Shown: positions 48,755-59,909, counted from the first letter of the stretch. The stretch is 64,000 bases of DNA from Ctenosaura bakeri (GCA_948474755.1 CAOLHI010001248.1:248001-312000); one strand, 5' to 3'. Notes: a model not told the origin generated them from the sequence alone. A program made the numbers and translations.

Positions 48755-49880
48755 TGAATTTGGGACTTCTATTCTGCACAAAATTCATATGTAGTTGTTT
48801 TGCACAGAATATATTTTCTATGTCAGAAATACAATTTTCTGCATAGAAATATGATCTTCTGAATAAAATAGGTGTTTCCCACAGATAAAATGTTGTGGGG
48901 TTTTTTATGGAAATCAACCATGTGGGAATTTTATTCCGAATAAGTCCTCAATTACAGCATTTTCTGTAGGAGAGACAGCTTTATCTGTCTTCACAGAAGT
49001 AGCCATGTTAGTCTTTTGTAGCATAAGAAAGAGGAAGGGAGGAGAGGGGAAAGAAAGGAATTTAGCAGCACCTTCAAGACTAACTGGTTTTACTTAAGCA
49101 TCAGCTTCCCTGGATATAAATCCAATTCTTTAGATGCAGTACAGAGTGCCTGAAGAACATACAAGGTACAGGTGCACCCTCTGCTGCATCTGAAGAAATG
49201 GGTTTATATTCACGAAAGGTCATGCTAAAATAAAAGCCAGTTAAGTCTCAAACCAGCAGCTTTATCTATGCAAACACTAATATTTCTTTTTTTTTTAATT
49301 TTATTAAACTATAACACAAAAACAAACGAAAAATAAAACACCATGTGTTATACATAATAGTGAATTAAAAAACAAACAAACAAACAAAACAAAACAAAAA
49401 AATTTTTTTCCTTCTTTTAAACAATGCAAACTTATATTATTGTTTTTCCCTTCCCCTAAAATCATAAACTTGTTCAGCTTGTTCCATTCATACAACTTAT
49501 ACATTTTTGTTACGTATCTTCAATTCTTATTTTCATTATATTCATTTTTATTATTATACTTTCACTCTTAATTCAATATTTTTCACTCCCATTTAATCTC
49601 TTACTATTATTAATTATAAACTTATTACTTAATATCTCTAATAATAACCTCTCTCTAAAACCAATTACCTTTTAACTTTTTTTCCCCCCTTTTAAACATT
49701 GAACATCACATATCAAATTACATCTATAAATCACAAGTTTAACACACACAGATAATAAACAATATAAAAATACAAAATAAAAGATAAACACTAATATTTC
49801 TGTGAAGAAATATTATTTTCTATACAGAAAAAGCTGGATGGTGGAAAATTTTAACACATTTTTTTCATTCTCGGTTAGAA
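48755..49880. repeat. AT-rich TTCTGCACAGAA-type repeat, interrupted by an L1-like insertion
   Basis: Units such as TTCTGCACAAAATTC, TTTTGCACAGAATA, TTTTCTGCATAGAAATATG and, after the insertion, TCTGTGAAGAAATATTATTT and TTCTATACAGAAAAAG recur. Part of the span (49060-49250) holds a dispersed repeat (GACTAACTGGTTTTACTTAA ... GGTCATGCTAAAATAAAAGC) seen also near 32.1, 40.4 and 59.7 kb. Confidence 0.45.
49288..49785 (-). mobile_element. L1-like 5'-truncated retroinsertion with 16-bp target duplication
   Basis: A perfect 16-bp direct repeat (AAACACTAATATTTCT) flanks a 498-bp AT-rich insert (49272-49287 and 49786-49801). The left edge is a T-run, so on the minus strand the insert ends in AATAAAATT followed by poly-A. 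This is the signature of target-primed retrotransposition. The content resembles an L1 3' untranslated region; there is no coding remnant. Confidence 0.8.
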
Positions 49881-49884
49881 CTAT

Positions 49885-49998
49885 AGCACCCATCACCCCA
49901 GTCTATGGGCTATTGGCTATACTTGCTGAGGGTACTGGGAGTTGTAGTTCATCACATCTGGAGCACACCAAGTTAGGCAGAGCTGATGTGGACTAAGG
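49885..49998. repeat. Fragment of a dispersed GGGAGTTGTAGTTCA repeat
   Basis: ACTGGGAGTTGTAGTTCATC followed by CATCTGGAGCACACCA is a widespread tetrapod repeat motif. A short companion scrap (ATATCTGGAGGGTC) lies at 55712. Confidence 0.45.
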
Positions 49999-50559
49999 CT
50001 TCTTATGCTCTTCTCCTCCAACACAACTTTTTCTCTGCATGTAATATTAAAACACTCCAGCCCATGTAGATCTGATTGAAAAGCAATGGGTCAGATTGCT
50101 AACTTTCCCATTTGTCATACCTAAATTACTGTGTTTTATATTGCAGCAATACAGGATGAAAGGTGCACAAATAAATAACAAATTCAAGATCAAAGTTCTT
50201 AAACTGGATAATGAGTTTGCTATATCGGACTCATTTGCTACATCCAACACAGTTATTCCCTCCTGTTCACTCAAAGAGCCAAGGCAGTAGACATGGATGT
50301 CAAACCATATTCTCCTCACAACAACCTTGCAGCTTAGATGGACAGACAAAGGCTGATCAAAGCTCATATTGCAAGTTCAATGCATTTGTATCTAAGGATT
50401 GTGTTTTTGATTAAATGGGCAAACATTTCATATATTTTTGTCAGCTTTTATAAATAAACTGTTTTGTTTTTATTCACTGTATGATTCCAGATCATCATAA
50501 AAAATAAGTTAAGTACTGAAACAAATTTATATGTAACCATTTCTGTGGTTTTATCTAAT
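49999..50559. other. Intron without recognised elements
   Basis: Nothing identifiable was seen. Confidence 0.4.
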
Positions 50560-50960
50560 TTAATAGCATTTTTAATGTTGAACATGTATTACTAAATAAA
50601 AAGGCCAACAGGAACGGCAAAATTAACACTTAAATCAGGTAATCTAATTACGCAAAGTGCTGCTGCATTTATGAACGTGACTCGGAATGAAAATGAAATG
50701 CATAACATCATTTACACAATGGCCTTCAAACCAAATTCCGTTAATTAGAAGTATTTTTCTCCTTTTTTTGACTGACAAAACAACAAACTAAGCACAGAAC
50801 TAAAGGCAGGAAGAGAAAAATCCATCTATGTTGATCCCTCTCAATTTCAGATAGTTACAAATCCATTTTCCCTAATTAAATGAAAAGTTTACTGTAAAGC
50901 TATCAGAATATGTCAGTAATCATGGTTCCAATTCATGTTGTTACCCTGATCGCTATTCCA
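50560..50960. other. Candidate conserved non-coding element
   Basis: A repeat-free block of complex sequence with dense homeodomain-like and octamer-like cores: AGGTAATCTAATTACGC, GAAATGCATAACATC, CCGTTAATTAGAAG. It has the look of a developmental enhancer or conserved intronic element. Conservation cannot be shown without alignment. Confidence 0.35.
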
Positions 50961-52179
50961 TCAAAGATCTGACTGTAAATATGCTGGGGAAATCAAAGAA
51001 GCCTGCAACTAAATGATGTTGGTACAACTGCAGCAATCCCATTGCTGAAGCTAATCAGGCCTGAAGTAGATTCACTGCCAGACTGGAAGACAACTGGCAG
51101 TCCCATGTAATGAATCTACTCTGAACTTCCATAAAAGAATGAGTGAGTTATAAAAAGAAATGAATATCTGAGCCATCCTGATACTAAGTATACTAGCTGA
51201 CAGAAAACCACTGAGAAGTAGTAGAAACTCTGACATATCTTCTGCCTCTTGAAATGCAAGATGAGAAAATTGTGAGGTGATATAGTAAATATGAAGGACA
51301 GAATTATGTCTTGTGCATATAATTTCTGAAGCACACTCTGTTACAAAGCACTTTTTTTTTTTTACCACATACACCTTCATAACCTAAAGTATAACATAAG
51401 AAGATCAGGAAATTTTACTGTGGATATGTGCAAAGACATAATATATAATATTCTCAGTCTGTAATTAAGGGAGCACTGGCTTCTTGTTTTTGCATTGCTG
51501 TCCTCGTAAATTTTCATAACCATTCAGCTTGACTCCAAATATTTTACTTGCAATCCAAGCAAACAAGGTGTGCTTTCACATTTAATAGTAAGCCACAATT
51601 AAGAGTACAGGAATGGTCTTCTGCACTCCTTCTGTACTTTTCATTTCCACTTTATCTTATTTCTAGTTTGTCATAATGTATGAACCAGTATTTGTGGCTT
51701 AAAATATACTCCAGCCTTCTGGAAAAAAATACAAAAACAATCTAGTGTCTATAGTTGATTTGTTTAACAGTTCTCTTTTGTGTACTTTAAACCACAATTC
51801 CCAGTTTGCACATAACAAAAGAACAGGAATCTGCTGTAGTGAAACTGAATTCTGGTTTATTTCTCTAGGGATGTTGATGATAAGGTGACTTGCAGGTCTC
51901 GCACTCACAGGGCTGCCATACGTCAAAGCTGACTTGACGACAGTTAAAAGCAACAACCAAGGAGAGGGGGACTACTCAAGCGAAGTAAATGAAAGAACTG
52001 TAGAATCATAGGGTTGGAAAGATACAGAAGTGGACATGTTCCTGCTTGTGCATGTAATGTCAAATTATGCTTTATATGGTTTATGTATGAACTTACTAAA
52101 TGCCATCAGTGATCAAGTAATAGAAAGTCTGAGAAAGAATAATCTTTTCAACTGGCACAATACAAAAGTTTTCCCACTG
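50961..52179. other. Intron without recognised elements
   Basis: Nothing identifiable was seen. Confidence 0.4.
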
Positions 52180-52500
52180 ACATTCAGAGGTAAGGTGGGG
52201 CAACTGGGACACACGCCCTGGGTGCCAATGCCAGGGGCACAAAAAAGCCGAACACCCTCCCACCCTTCCACTCAGCTATGGCCTGCCCCTGTCCCCTGCC
52301 TCCTCTGGGGTCCATCTTGGCCCAATGTGGGGGAAGTGGTAGTGGCAGCAGTAGCCTTCCCACCCACTGAAAGCCCCTCCCTGCTCCCATAGGGGTCCTC
52401 CTCCACCCAGGGTGGTGGCGGCATGAGAAGCAGCACCTAGAGGCACAACATCCATGCTTGCCCTAGACACTGTTGACCCTAGATACACCACTGCTGACAA
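52180..52500 (-). repeat. GC-rich dispersed repeat
   Basis: On the minus strand it starts AGCAGTGGTGTATCTAGGGT and runs through GC-rich sequence to CCCCACCTTACC. The GTGGCGTAGCTAGG-type start is shared by a GC-rich squamate repeat and by the block at 12186. The family is not certain. Confidence 0.4.
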
Positions 52501-52520
52501 TATGTACCTAAATCTTCTTT

Positions 52521-52691
52521 ATTGTATTTGCCAGCATATAAGATGCACCTGTGTATAAAATGCACCCCATTTATACACTGGCAAATACTGTTTGCTGGAG
52601 TATAAGACACACTAGTATATAAGACACACCCTATTTCCAAACAGCATTTTTTGGGGGGAGGAATAAGTCTTATATGCCAGCAAATACAGTA
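52521..52691. mobile_element. Palindromic TATAAGAC MITE, copy 2
   Basis: The ends ATTGTATTTGCCAGCATATA and GTCTTATATGCCAGCAAATA are inverted repeats. The interior has GTGTATAAAATGCACCCC and TATAAGACACACC units as in the copy at 24399. Confidence 0.75.
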
Positions 52692-53030
52692 ATTTACCAA
52701 AGAACCCACCCAAACCCATATTTTCATATTGCTTGAAAGTCTATATGTCCCAGTTTTGGAAAGTGTTATCATAATTGAATTTTCAAGAAGCAAATATCTT
52801 AATTCTGCACTTGTCATTAATTCCTATTTCATTCTAAGAATTCAAAGCTGAATACTAGACTGGGGCAAGTAAGACATTATTTTTCTATGTGTCTGCCTCA
52901 TATTTGAAATATATTTATTTTGTTTCTTTAAAGAATATGTTGACCACTTTTGGCAAGGCTTAGCATGAATGGCATTTGGAAAATATTTAAAGGAAAACAA
53001 GGAGATAATGAGATAGGGTGGTTCCTTGAA
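52692..53030. other. Intron without recognised elements
   Basis: Nothing identifiable was seen. Confidence 0.4.
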
Positions 53031-53256
53031 TTGTTGTTGTTTTTATGTGCCTTCAAGCTGACTCTCACTTATGGTGACCCTACCATGGGGTTTCTCGGCA
53101 AGATATATAATCAAAGGGGGTTTGCTATTGCCTTTGTCTGAGGCTGAGAAAGAGTCACTTGCCCAAGCTCAACCAGTGGGTCCAAGTGACTGATCTAGGA
53201 TTCTTCTCTACCAGAATCCTAATCCAACACTCAAACCACAACAACACACTGACTCA
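53031..53256 (-). mobile_element. tRNA-derived SINE (Sauria-SINE-like)
   Basis: On the minus strand the 3' part reads GGTCACCATAAGTGAGAGTC and CTTGAAGGCACATAAA, with a short CAA tail. The head (TGTGTTGTTGTGGTTTGAGT) and body (AGGCAATAGCAAACCCCC) match the family. Confidence 0.8.
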
Positions 53257-55469
53257 CAGTTTGTAGCTCCTTGAGGATACGTCAAGATAAATAAAAATTT
53301 CCAGTAGGAAAATATTATTTCTAAACTAACATCATTTTAAATAAACATACATAAGTCTTTGTGCACAGAAAGCACTACAGCTGTGCCCACCTTTCAACCC
53401 ACATAATGTCAGTGCCATCTAAATGTGTACATTCACAATGTAATCATGTATGTGTCTACTCAGAAGTACATTTGATTGCAACGGGGGTTAATGCCAGGTA
53501 GGAAGTATGGGACTGCAGCATTACGGTCATAAAATGCCCAGCCCCCGAAATAGTTTAAATTTTTGCTCTTATTATTTTCCCTCCATTCCCCAGCATTTTT
53601 TTTCTACTTCAGCAGCTCCCACAGCCACTGTTTTCCACAGAGAAAGTGAAAACTATTCTTCTACTGGTAATAATGGGAATTTACTGGACAAACCAGAGTT
53701 CTGTAGCTTTACATAAATATTTAACATAGGTTTTCAAAGGTTTTTGTAGTATTCAGTGGTTGACCTAAGGATTCAGCAATGATACAGCTCATAAAATTTA
53801 GCATTGATTTGAGCTGTCATGTTGTGATCATTTTCTAGGAAGCTGTCACATCCTTCATAGTAAAAGGGATGTCAAAACACAGGAAGGGGCATCTCCTGAA
53901 ACTCATCAAGAGTCCATTGGCCTCCTCAGGGTGTCTTGAAACCAATGTTTATTGCTTGCTGCAAAATATACTCAGAGGAAAGAGTATGGTAGTTTAACCT
54001 CATTATGTCATAGTCTCCCTGTAGGTTTAGAACAGGTCCTGAAGGGAGAGATGTACACCTGTTAGGGGTGGTGCCCTGATGGGGTATTCCCATTTCATGC
54101 CCTAAGTATTCTTGGCATATGAACCCACTGGTAGTGCAAGTGATCGACAGTCAGGACTATGGTTCTGATAAATACCAGTAGGATGAAATTCTTCCATCAG
54201 GTGGGTCTCATTCAGGCAGCCAGTGGATCTTCAGAAACCTAGGGATTAATCTGTTAAACAGTAGAGATGTGAAGAGGGAAGGTTAAGTATGGGATCACAA
54301 TCTTGTAATCCTCTCTCAGTTTTATGGGAAGTTTCCAGTTCTGACCCAGGGGACTATCACTGTGAGTTGCTGCTTTGTTGTCCCTGAAGCTTCAGTGGGC
54401 TTCAGAAGCAGTCCTTCCCTTCTTGCCAGGTGCTTCCCAGCTTTACCAGAACTGTTGCATCTGGGAGAAGGTTTCTCCTGGGTCATATTCATTGCCTTTG
54501 CCTTCCTGTTTTGGCAGAGGCGCAGACTGAGAAAAACTGCACTTCATGCAGACTTCAAGAGGGCAGCTGTACCAATGACAGAAAAACACTGTGGGGTCTA
54601 CAGACCACTCCTTTGGTGAAGACTGAACCATGCCATTTAGAGTTCTTTTCCCTTGCTCGGTAGCACCACTGGCATTAACCCATTACTGAGCAGTTGCCCA
54701 CTAATGGCATGCAGTGTGGGTACAATAGTAACCAGAAACTCTGTTAGGTCCCTTCCCCTTCGTAGTCCCAGTGTAGGGTAGTTATTTATTTTTTTTAAGT
54801 AAACACACTGTGCTGTGCTGTGCTGCAGGATGAACTGAAAGCAAAACAATGGGATTTAAGGATGACTGAGTCCCATTTCATTATTTCTGTAAAGCTTAGT
54901 AATACCCAGCTTTTATACAATTCTGTCCCTTCTTAATTTGAAACAGTGACCTTCCCATTTCACTTTACTTTAAATTGGCACAGGTACATAGTATTCACAA
55001 AACTAGCCTTTATTCATAAACATTTAATTTAAACCTTTATTTACATTTACTAACAAAAGTTCCATTTTAGATTAAAAGGCTCCCCTACACACATAATTAT
55101 ACACAAGCTTTCCTGTATTGTAGAACAAAAGAGTAATGCTTGCAAAATTAGACACTTCATAATCTGTGTTTACTACCCATAAAACATATTTCTCCCCACT
55201 CCAAATTCATCTGCCAGTTCAGTACTCTCTTTTCACAGTGAAGCAAAAAATATAAAACATGCATTTTGTGATTAAAAATCCCAAAGTGTTTATGCACATT
55301 CATAAACTGAACAAGACTTTTTTTTTCTTATTGTGATCCCAGATCACCATATCACAAAAATATACAAAAAAAAAAAAGGGGGGGGGCTGCCAAAGCATGT
55401 CTGTTATTCTATAATAAAAAGTAATTATAATTAATGGGGGCTCTCAGACATGGTCCTTGGGATCAAAAT
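53257..55469. other. Intron without recognised genes
   Basis: A TCAATGGG-type scrap lies near 53460, a (TGTGC)n run near 54805 and a mixed A/G run at 55363-55387. 53890-54780 is more GC-rich than its surroundings but matches no family I know. Confidence 0.4.
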
Positions 55470-55555
55470 AGGACTTCTAGTGGTTTGTGGTATTGTGGTT
55501 TGGGTGCTGGATTAAAGCTCCAGGAGACCAGGGCTTGATTCCTCACTCAATCATA
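55470..55555 (+). mobile_element. SINE head fragment
   Basis: GGTATTGTGGTTTGGGTGCTG, then ACCAGGGCTTGATTCCTCAC, is the tRNA-like 5' part of the (CAA)n SINE family. It stops abruptly where the adjoining palindromic MITE begins. Confidence 0.65.
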
Positions 55556-55711
55556 GGCCATTTCTGCACTACACTGTTATAGTGCTATTATTTCACTTTC
55601 AACATCCTATGGAATTCTGAGGTTTGTAGTTTAGGAAAGGGCATTTAGAATTCTCAGCCAGATAGTTTCTTGACTTCAATAAACTACAAACTCCAGAATT
55701 ACACAGAATTC
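55556..55711. mobile_element. Palindromic MITE, copy 2 (right end damaged)
   Basis: The left arm GGCCATTTCTGCACTACACT and GTGCTATTATTTCACTT match copy 1 at 1576. The inner arms pair (GTTTGTAGTTTAGG ... AAACTACAAACTCC). The outer right arm is missing and is replaced at 55712-55748 by ATATCTGGAGGGTC and CCCCATCCCTGC, a scrap of another repeat. Confidence 0.65.
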
Positions 55712-55748
55712 TACAATATCTGGAGGGTCAAAATTTCCCCATCCCTGC

Positions 55749-57623
55749 ATTAGAAACATCACCAGGTATTCTGCAATGTCTGTAACTGAAAAGCTTTTTA
55801 TTAAAAAAAGAAAAAGAAAAAAAGACATTATATACTAGGTACTTAGATATCAAAAGTGACCCAAAACACCATCACCACAGTTGGGCTTATCATCCTCAGA
55901 GACTGCAAAAGGTGGCAGAGGGTCTAAAATCCTGTTCCAGCACAGCAGTAAATCTCAAGCTACACCAATAAAGTGCCTAGTTAAGTTTTTGATAGTCAGG
56001 AAACTTCACCTCCACATTGATGACCAATCAAGGAAAGCCAGCTTCCAAACTAATTTTCCCATTGCAAGTATTTGCAATTTTCCCATTGCAAGTATCATTA
56101 AATGTCAGTCTCAAATCTTGACTGGCTATGACCCCCGAAATGAAATTTCACCTACCAAAGTGTCCTTCTGAAAAATGTGGATTTCACATGTATCTGCTGG
56201 ATTAGGCATCAATTTGCAATGCTATCTTTCTAAGGGAATCCTCTGCCTTGGAGAAGAAATAACATAAAGAGAGTTGACATCCACTGCATACCTCCATCAA
56301 TATAACAAGAGGAAGCCATTGTTGTCAGAACCTGCAATCTCCTTTGCAAAGAGGAATTTCAAACCTCCTCATCAGAGCAGTCTCACTGCATTTACCTCCT
56401 AATACCATGGTTACTTTCCTTTCCAATATCATTATATTTACTTCTAATTGTGCAGCTGCCCATACCTGTTTTGTCTTGATTCTGACAACTATATCTCAGG
56501 CTTCCCTGTCCCTGTGTCTCTAAATGAACTTCACAACCTGATGTTTTCCTGGCTTTGGCCTCTGATTTGTCTTCTTGTCCCTTGACACTATAGAGCAAAG
56601 CCTCTTTCACACAAACCATAGCAGGGATTTTAAAGAAGGTGACTGTGTGTCTCCCACAATCAGCCCTGCCTCTAGGAAGGTGTCAATCACATTATGGAAG
56701 AGTAGTTTTTAATCTGAAAATATGCCACCTTGTACAACAATCACAATTAGCAACTGAGACAACAATTAAGAATAGAGACAACATCCCAGAACCACGGACA
56801 TTTTGTAAACTTAGGACTTGGAATAAACTACCCAATTCAATGGAAAAGTAAGAATGGGACCCTGAATTCAGACCAGAACCATAGCAGGGGTCAAAACATT
56901 AAAACCCCTTATGCATACTCCATTGGGATTCTGACACAGTTGGGCCCTTCTATTTCTTCTTTTTAAAAATGTGATAACAAGTAATCATACGACTGGCATT
57001 CCACTAAGTTTGGCCAGATTTTTCCTCTTCAGATTCTTCAACATATTAATGGACATCAATATTTAAGTTTTATGCCAGAAATAAATTCTTCATGTGGACT
57101 GTACTTAAGACAAAGGGGTAGTGCTATTCCAAGCATGTCAGACGTAGGTTGCTGTGATATTCCGTATGGGAAAGGGGGAAACAGGGTGAAATATAAATTA
57201 CACATGTGGTAGTATGGTATATTAATTTTTAAAGCAAGCAATGAAGAAACTTGAAAAGGAGCACATCACAGAGACCAGTCTGGAACTCTTGTTGTGTACT
57301 GCCTTGCATATAGTATATGAACCCTGCCAATCAGTGTCAACAGTTTATTAATATTTGACTGAAAAATTGTGAGATGAATCAAACTTCAGCTGTCTTGATA
57401 AGGTGTTGCTAAGCAACTTGCAGTCTGGCTGAAAATTAGTTTTCACAGCAACCTTTCACTCAGAAAAAAAGGGGGGAAAAGTGTGCCCATTCAAAATGTT
57501 TTCCCAGTTGGTTACACAAAAACCAAAAACATGTCTTTGGTCTACCTTCTTCTGCAGAAACAAAGAATACAGAATGTTCAAAGAAATGGAGACTCGGGAG
57601 ACATTTCTGAAATGATTCATGCC
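55749..57623. other. Intron without recognised elements
   Basis: A short direct repeat (TTTTCCCATTGCAAGTAT) lies at about 56056-56095. Nothing else is identified up to the exon. Confidence 0.4.
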
Positions 57624-57629
57624 ACTTAC
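57624..57629 (-). promoter_or_regulatory. GRID1: 5' splice donor of GRID1 exon 3
   Basis: Read on the minus strand the exon ends GATTATG and is followed directly by GTAAGT, a perfect match to the U1 consensus. It fixes the low-coordinate end of the exon at 57630. Confidence 0.93.
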
Positions 57630-57914
57630 CATAATCACTGTCATAGAATACTATAAATTTTTGCCAGCGCAGTTCAGTGACTAGCTTCAGCATCACATCA
57701 TTGAGGCGAACTGGCGGTCTGGCTGCTAAAGTATACTCTTCCTCCTCAAGGCTAGGGTTTAGGTGGCAAGCTGTCCGCGGGGAACCTCCCGTGTTGCGCT
57801 GTACAAAGAGGTGTGGGATGTGCATGGCATCTGTCAAGGACTGTAGGGCGTTGGCAGAGGCACAACCAGTGGAGGTCACTAAGGCTAATATCCCAAGGGT
57901 CATCAGGTCACAGG
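57630..57914 (-). CDS. GRID1: GRID1 exon 3: glutamate receptor delta-1, part of the amino-terminal domain
   Basis: This is an internal exon of the delta-1 ionotropic glutamate receptor, a postsynaptic membrane protein whose extracellular amino-terminal domain binds cerebellin-type synaptic organisers. The exon reads [16 protein letters not shown] through VTELRWQKF to FYDSDY. It holds 94 whole codons plus a split codon at each end (phase 1 to phase 1). This matches my memory of human GRID1, where the exon runs from the A of EACDL to the split D of DSEYD with the same length. The paralogue GRID2 is a poorer fit: [12 protein letters not shown] and [11 protein letters not shown] are delta-1 residues. 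Compared with human, QG becomes LG and the PDGEAY segment reads LEEEEY, with no change in length. There is no stop or frameshift, so the exon looks functional. Signal peptide, ligand-binding core and membrane segments lie in exons outside the window. An open frame continues into both introns by chance and is not coding. Confidence 0.96.
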
Positions 57915-57950
57915 CTGTGGAGAACAAAAACAAACAAGACAGATAGGTGA
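57915..57950 (-). promoter_or_regulatory. GRID1: 3' splice acceptor and polypyrimidine tract of GRID1 exon 3
   Basis: On the minus strand a pyrimidine-rich run (CTTGTTTGTTTTTGTTCTCC) leads to ACAG, and the exon starts at the next base with CC TGT GAC. The leading CC completes an alanine codon begun by G in the previous exon, as in other vertebrates. Confidence 0.92.
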
Positions 57951-58104
57951 AAATATAGAAAGTTGTGGCTAAGACAAGTCCATCGACAAACTGAACATAC
58001 TGAGGCATGCTTGGGACACCCGGCATTTTAAAATCAATCAAAATGTGCAAACATGAATATTCACCAACAGTAGAAATTTGGCTTTTAATAGACACCATCA
58101 CTCA

Positions 58105-58355
58105 TCCTAGAGAGACTGCATGACATAGTTGTTTAGGTGTGGACTATGACTCCACGGAACAGGGTTTGAATCCCTGCTCAGCCATAGAAACCCACTGGGT
58201 GACCTTGAGTAAGTCACATTTTCTCAGCAACAGAGGAAGGCAAAAGGCAAATCCCCTTTGAAAAAATCTTGCCAAAAAAACCCTGTGATACATTTGCATT
58301 AGAGTTGCCATAAGTTGAGGGTATGCAACAACAACAACAACAACAACAACAACAG
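58105..58355 (+). mobile_element. tRNA-derived SINE with (CAA)n tail (Sauria-SINE-like)
   Basis: Almost full length: head GCATGACATAGTTGTTTAGG, B box GGGTTTGAATCCC, body AACCCACTGGGTGACCTTG and AGGAAGGCAAAAGGCAAATC, 3' end GTTGCCATAAGTTGAGGG, and about nine CAA units. Confidence 0.88.
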
Positions 58356-58485
58356 TTCATCCTACTCCATAGAACCACTGTGAGGATAATGGGAAGAGAT
58401 ACAGATGTGCTAGACTGCTTGGTTTTATGAAGAGCTAAGTTCCCTACCTCTGAATCAAAAAAGGTGGAGGTATTTGGATTCTGAG

Positions 58486-58702
58486 GCCTAAATGCCCTAA
58501 AAGGTGCCAGATGCTATCTGATTTTGGAAGCTAAGCAAGGCCAGTCTTGGTTACTCCTTGGATGGGAAACTACCAATTAATACCAGGTACTATAGGCTAT
58601 ATTTCAGAGAAAGGAACTTGTAAAACCACCTCTGAGTATTGTTTGCCTAAGAGAACCCTATGAAATTCATGGGGTCCCCATAGGTTGACATGTGACTTTC
58701 AG
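58486..58702 (+). mobile_element. 5S rRNA-derived SINE, copy 2
   Basis: The 5S-like head runs from GCCTAAATGCCCTA through TCTGATTTTGGAAGCTAAGC and TACTCCTTGGATGGGAAACT to ACTATAGGCT. The body AGGAACTTGTAAAACCACC and the 3' end CCCCATAGGTTGACATGTGA follow. No simple-repeat tail remains. Confidence 0.88.
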
Positions 58703-59875
58703 AAATCTTTGGTGTAAATTATACCTCCCTCATTTTCTGATGATGCCACTATAGATGTTCTCTCTTGCTCTGGGTACCAGAGAGAAGATGGGAAGGCATG
58801 ATGTGCCAGCCCACTTTTAGCCGTCCTTCCTCAGACATTTGTGTCCTGGTGAGTTCCAGAGAGACTTTCTCTCTGAAGCAGTGATAGTGTGGGCCAAAGA
58901 GGGACACATAACTATCTGAAGCTCCTGGTACTTTACCACCTGAGGTGATTGCCTCACTGGCTGCCATCTAGTATTTCTAAGGATTTGTTCAACAAATAGT
59001 ACCATCTCTCTGTTTACCTTGCTACAATCCCCTCACAACAGCTTAGATGTATATTGAATGCGGCTCTATAAAAAAAGAAAATAATGTTCTGAGAGCCTAT
59101 TTTAAAAGCACAGTGAAGAAATGAATGCAGAACATTGTTAACACCATCGTATATGTCTTTTAAAAATCTGGAAAAGCAGATGCACTTTCAAAGGCCTATG
59201 AATTTCAAGCCACCTGCTACTCAAGACTGACTGTTAAGCAAATTCTAAATGTTTTTGTAGCTTGTTAAACTAAATCAGCCATTACTTGCTTCCAACAAAG
59301 GCAATACGACTGAGGTGTGTGTGCTCTTTTTTTCCTTTTCCTTTTTTTTAAAAAAATAAGTGCACAAGGAATCCAGTATTGCCAGTTCCATTCTCTTTTC
59401 TTTTTTCAAATTGTAAGAATCAATTTTTAAAATGTAAGGCTGAGAGAGCATACATCCTCTGAATATTTCAGTACAGATCCAGCAAAACACTTAGTTACCT
59501 GTTTAGACAGGGGGGAAAAAATCTATATGGCTAAGAATTTCCAGGAGGGAAATTCAATGTTCTCTGCCTAAGAAAGAGGTGGGTAGCATCACTCAGGACA
59601 GGAACAGCTTGACATCTTAACAAAATGTAGGTCTGTGACTCTAACTGTGTCATTTTTTATCCCTCCTTGTATGATTTTTAATATCTTTGCCTGATGAAGA
59701 AACCAGTAGAGCTTCAAAAGTTTGAATGATATCCTTGGGAATTTTTGGTTGGCCCAATAAAGGTATTGTGGTGGATTTTTCATGTTATTTTTCATGTTAG
59801 TCTGCTGTAGAAAAAAAAAGGCAGAGTCTCATAGTATCTCAAAGATTAAAATATTTAGCTACTGTTAAGGTAATG

Positions 59876-59909
<34 letters not shown>

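Larger units (their letters stand above)
1..57629 (-). other. GRID1: GRID1 intron 3 (partial, continues beyond window start)
   Basis: Everything downstream of the exon on the minus strand belongs to one intron of at least 57.6 kb. I found no further GRID1 exon in it; the next one expected would continue after DSEYD. The many short open frames on both strands fall in repeats or lack family similarity. The numbering 'intron 3' follows human exon numbering. Confidence 0.85.

Noticed and set aside
57460..58101. 213-codon open frame covering the GRID1 exon
   Set aside because: Only 57630-57914 is coding. Both ends pass through canonical splice sites, and the intron-derived parts resemble no protein.
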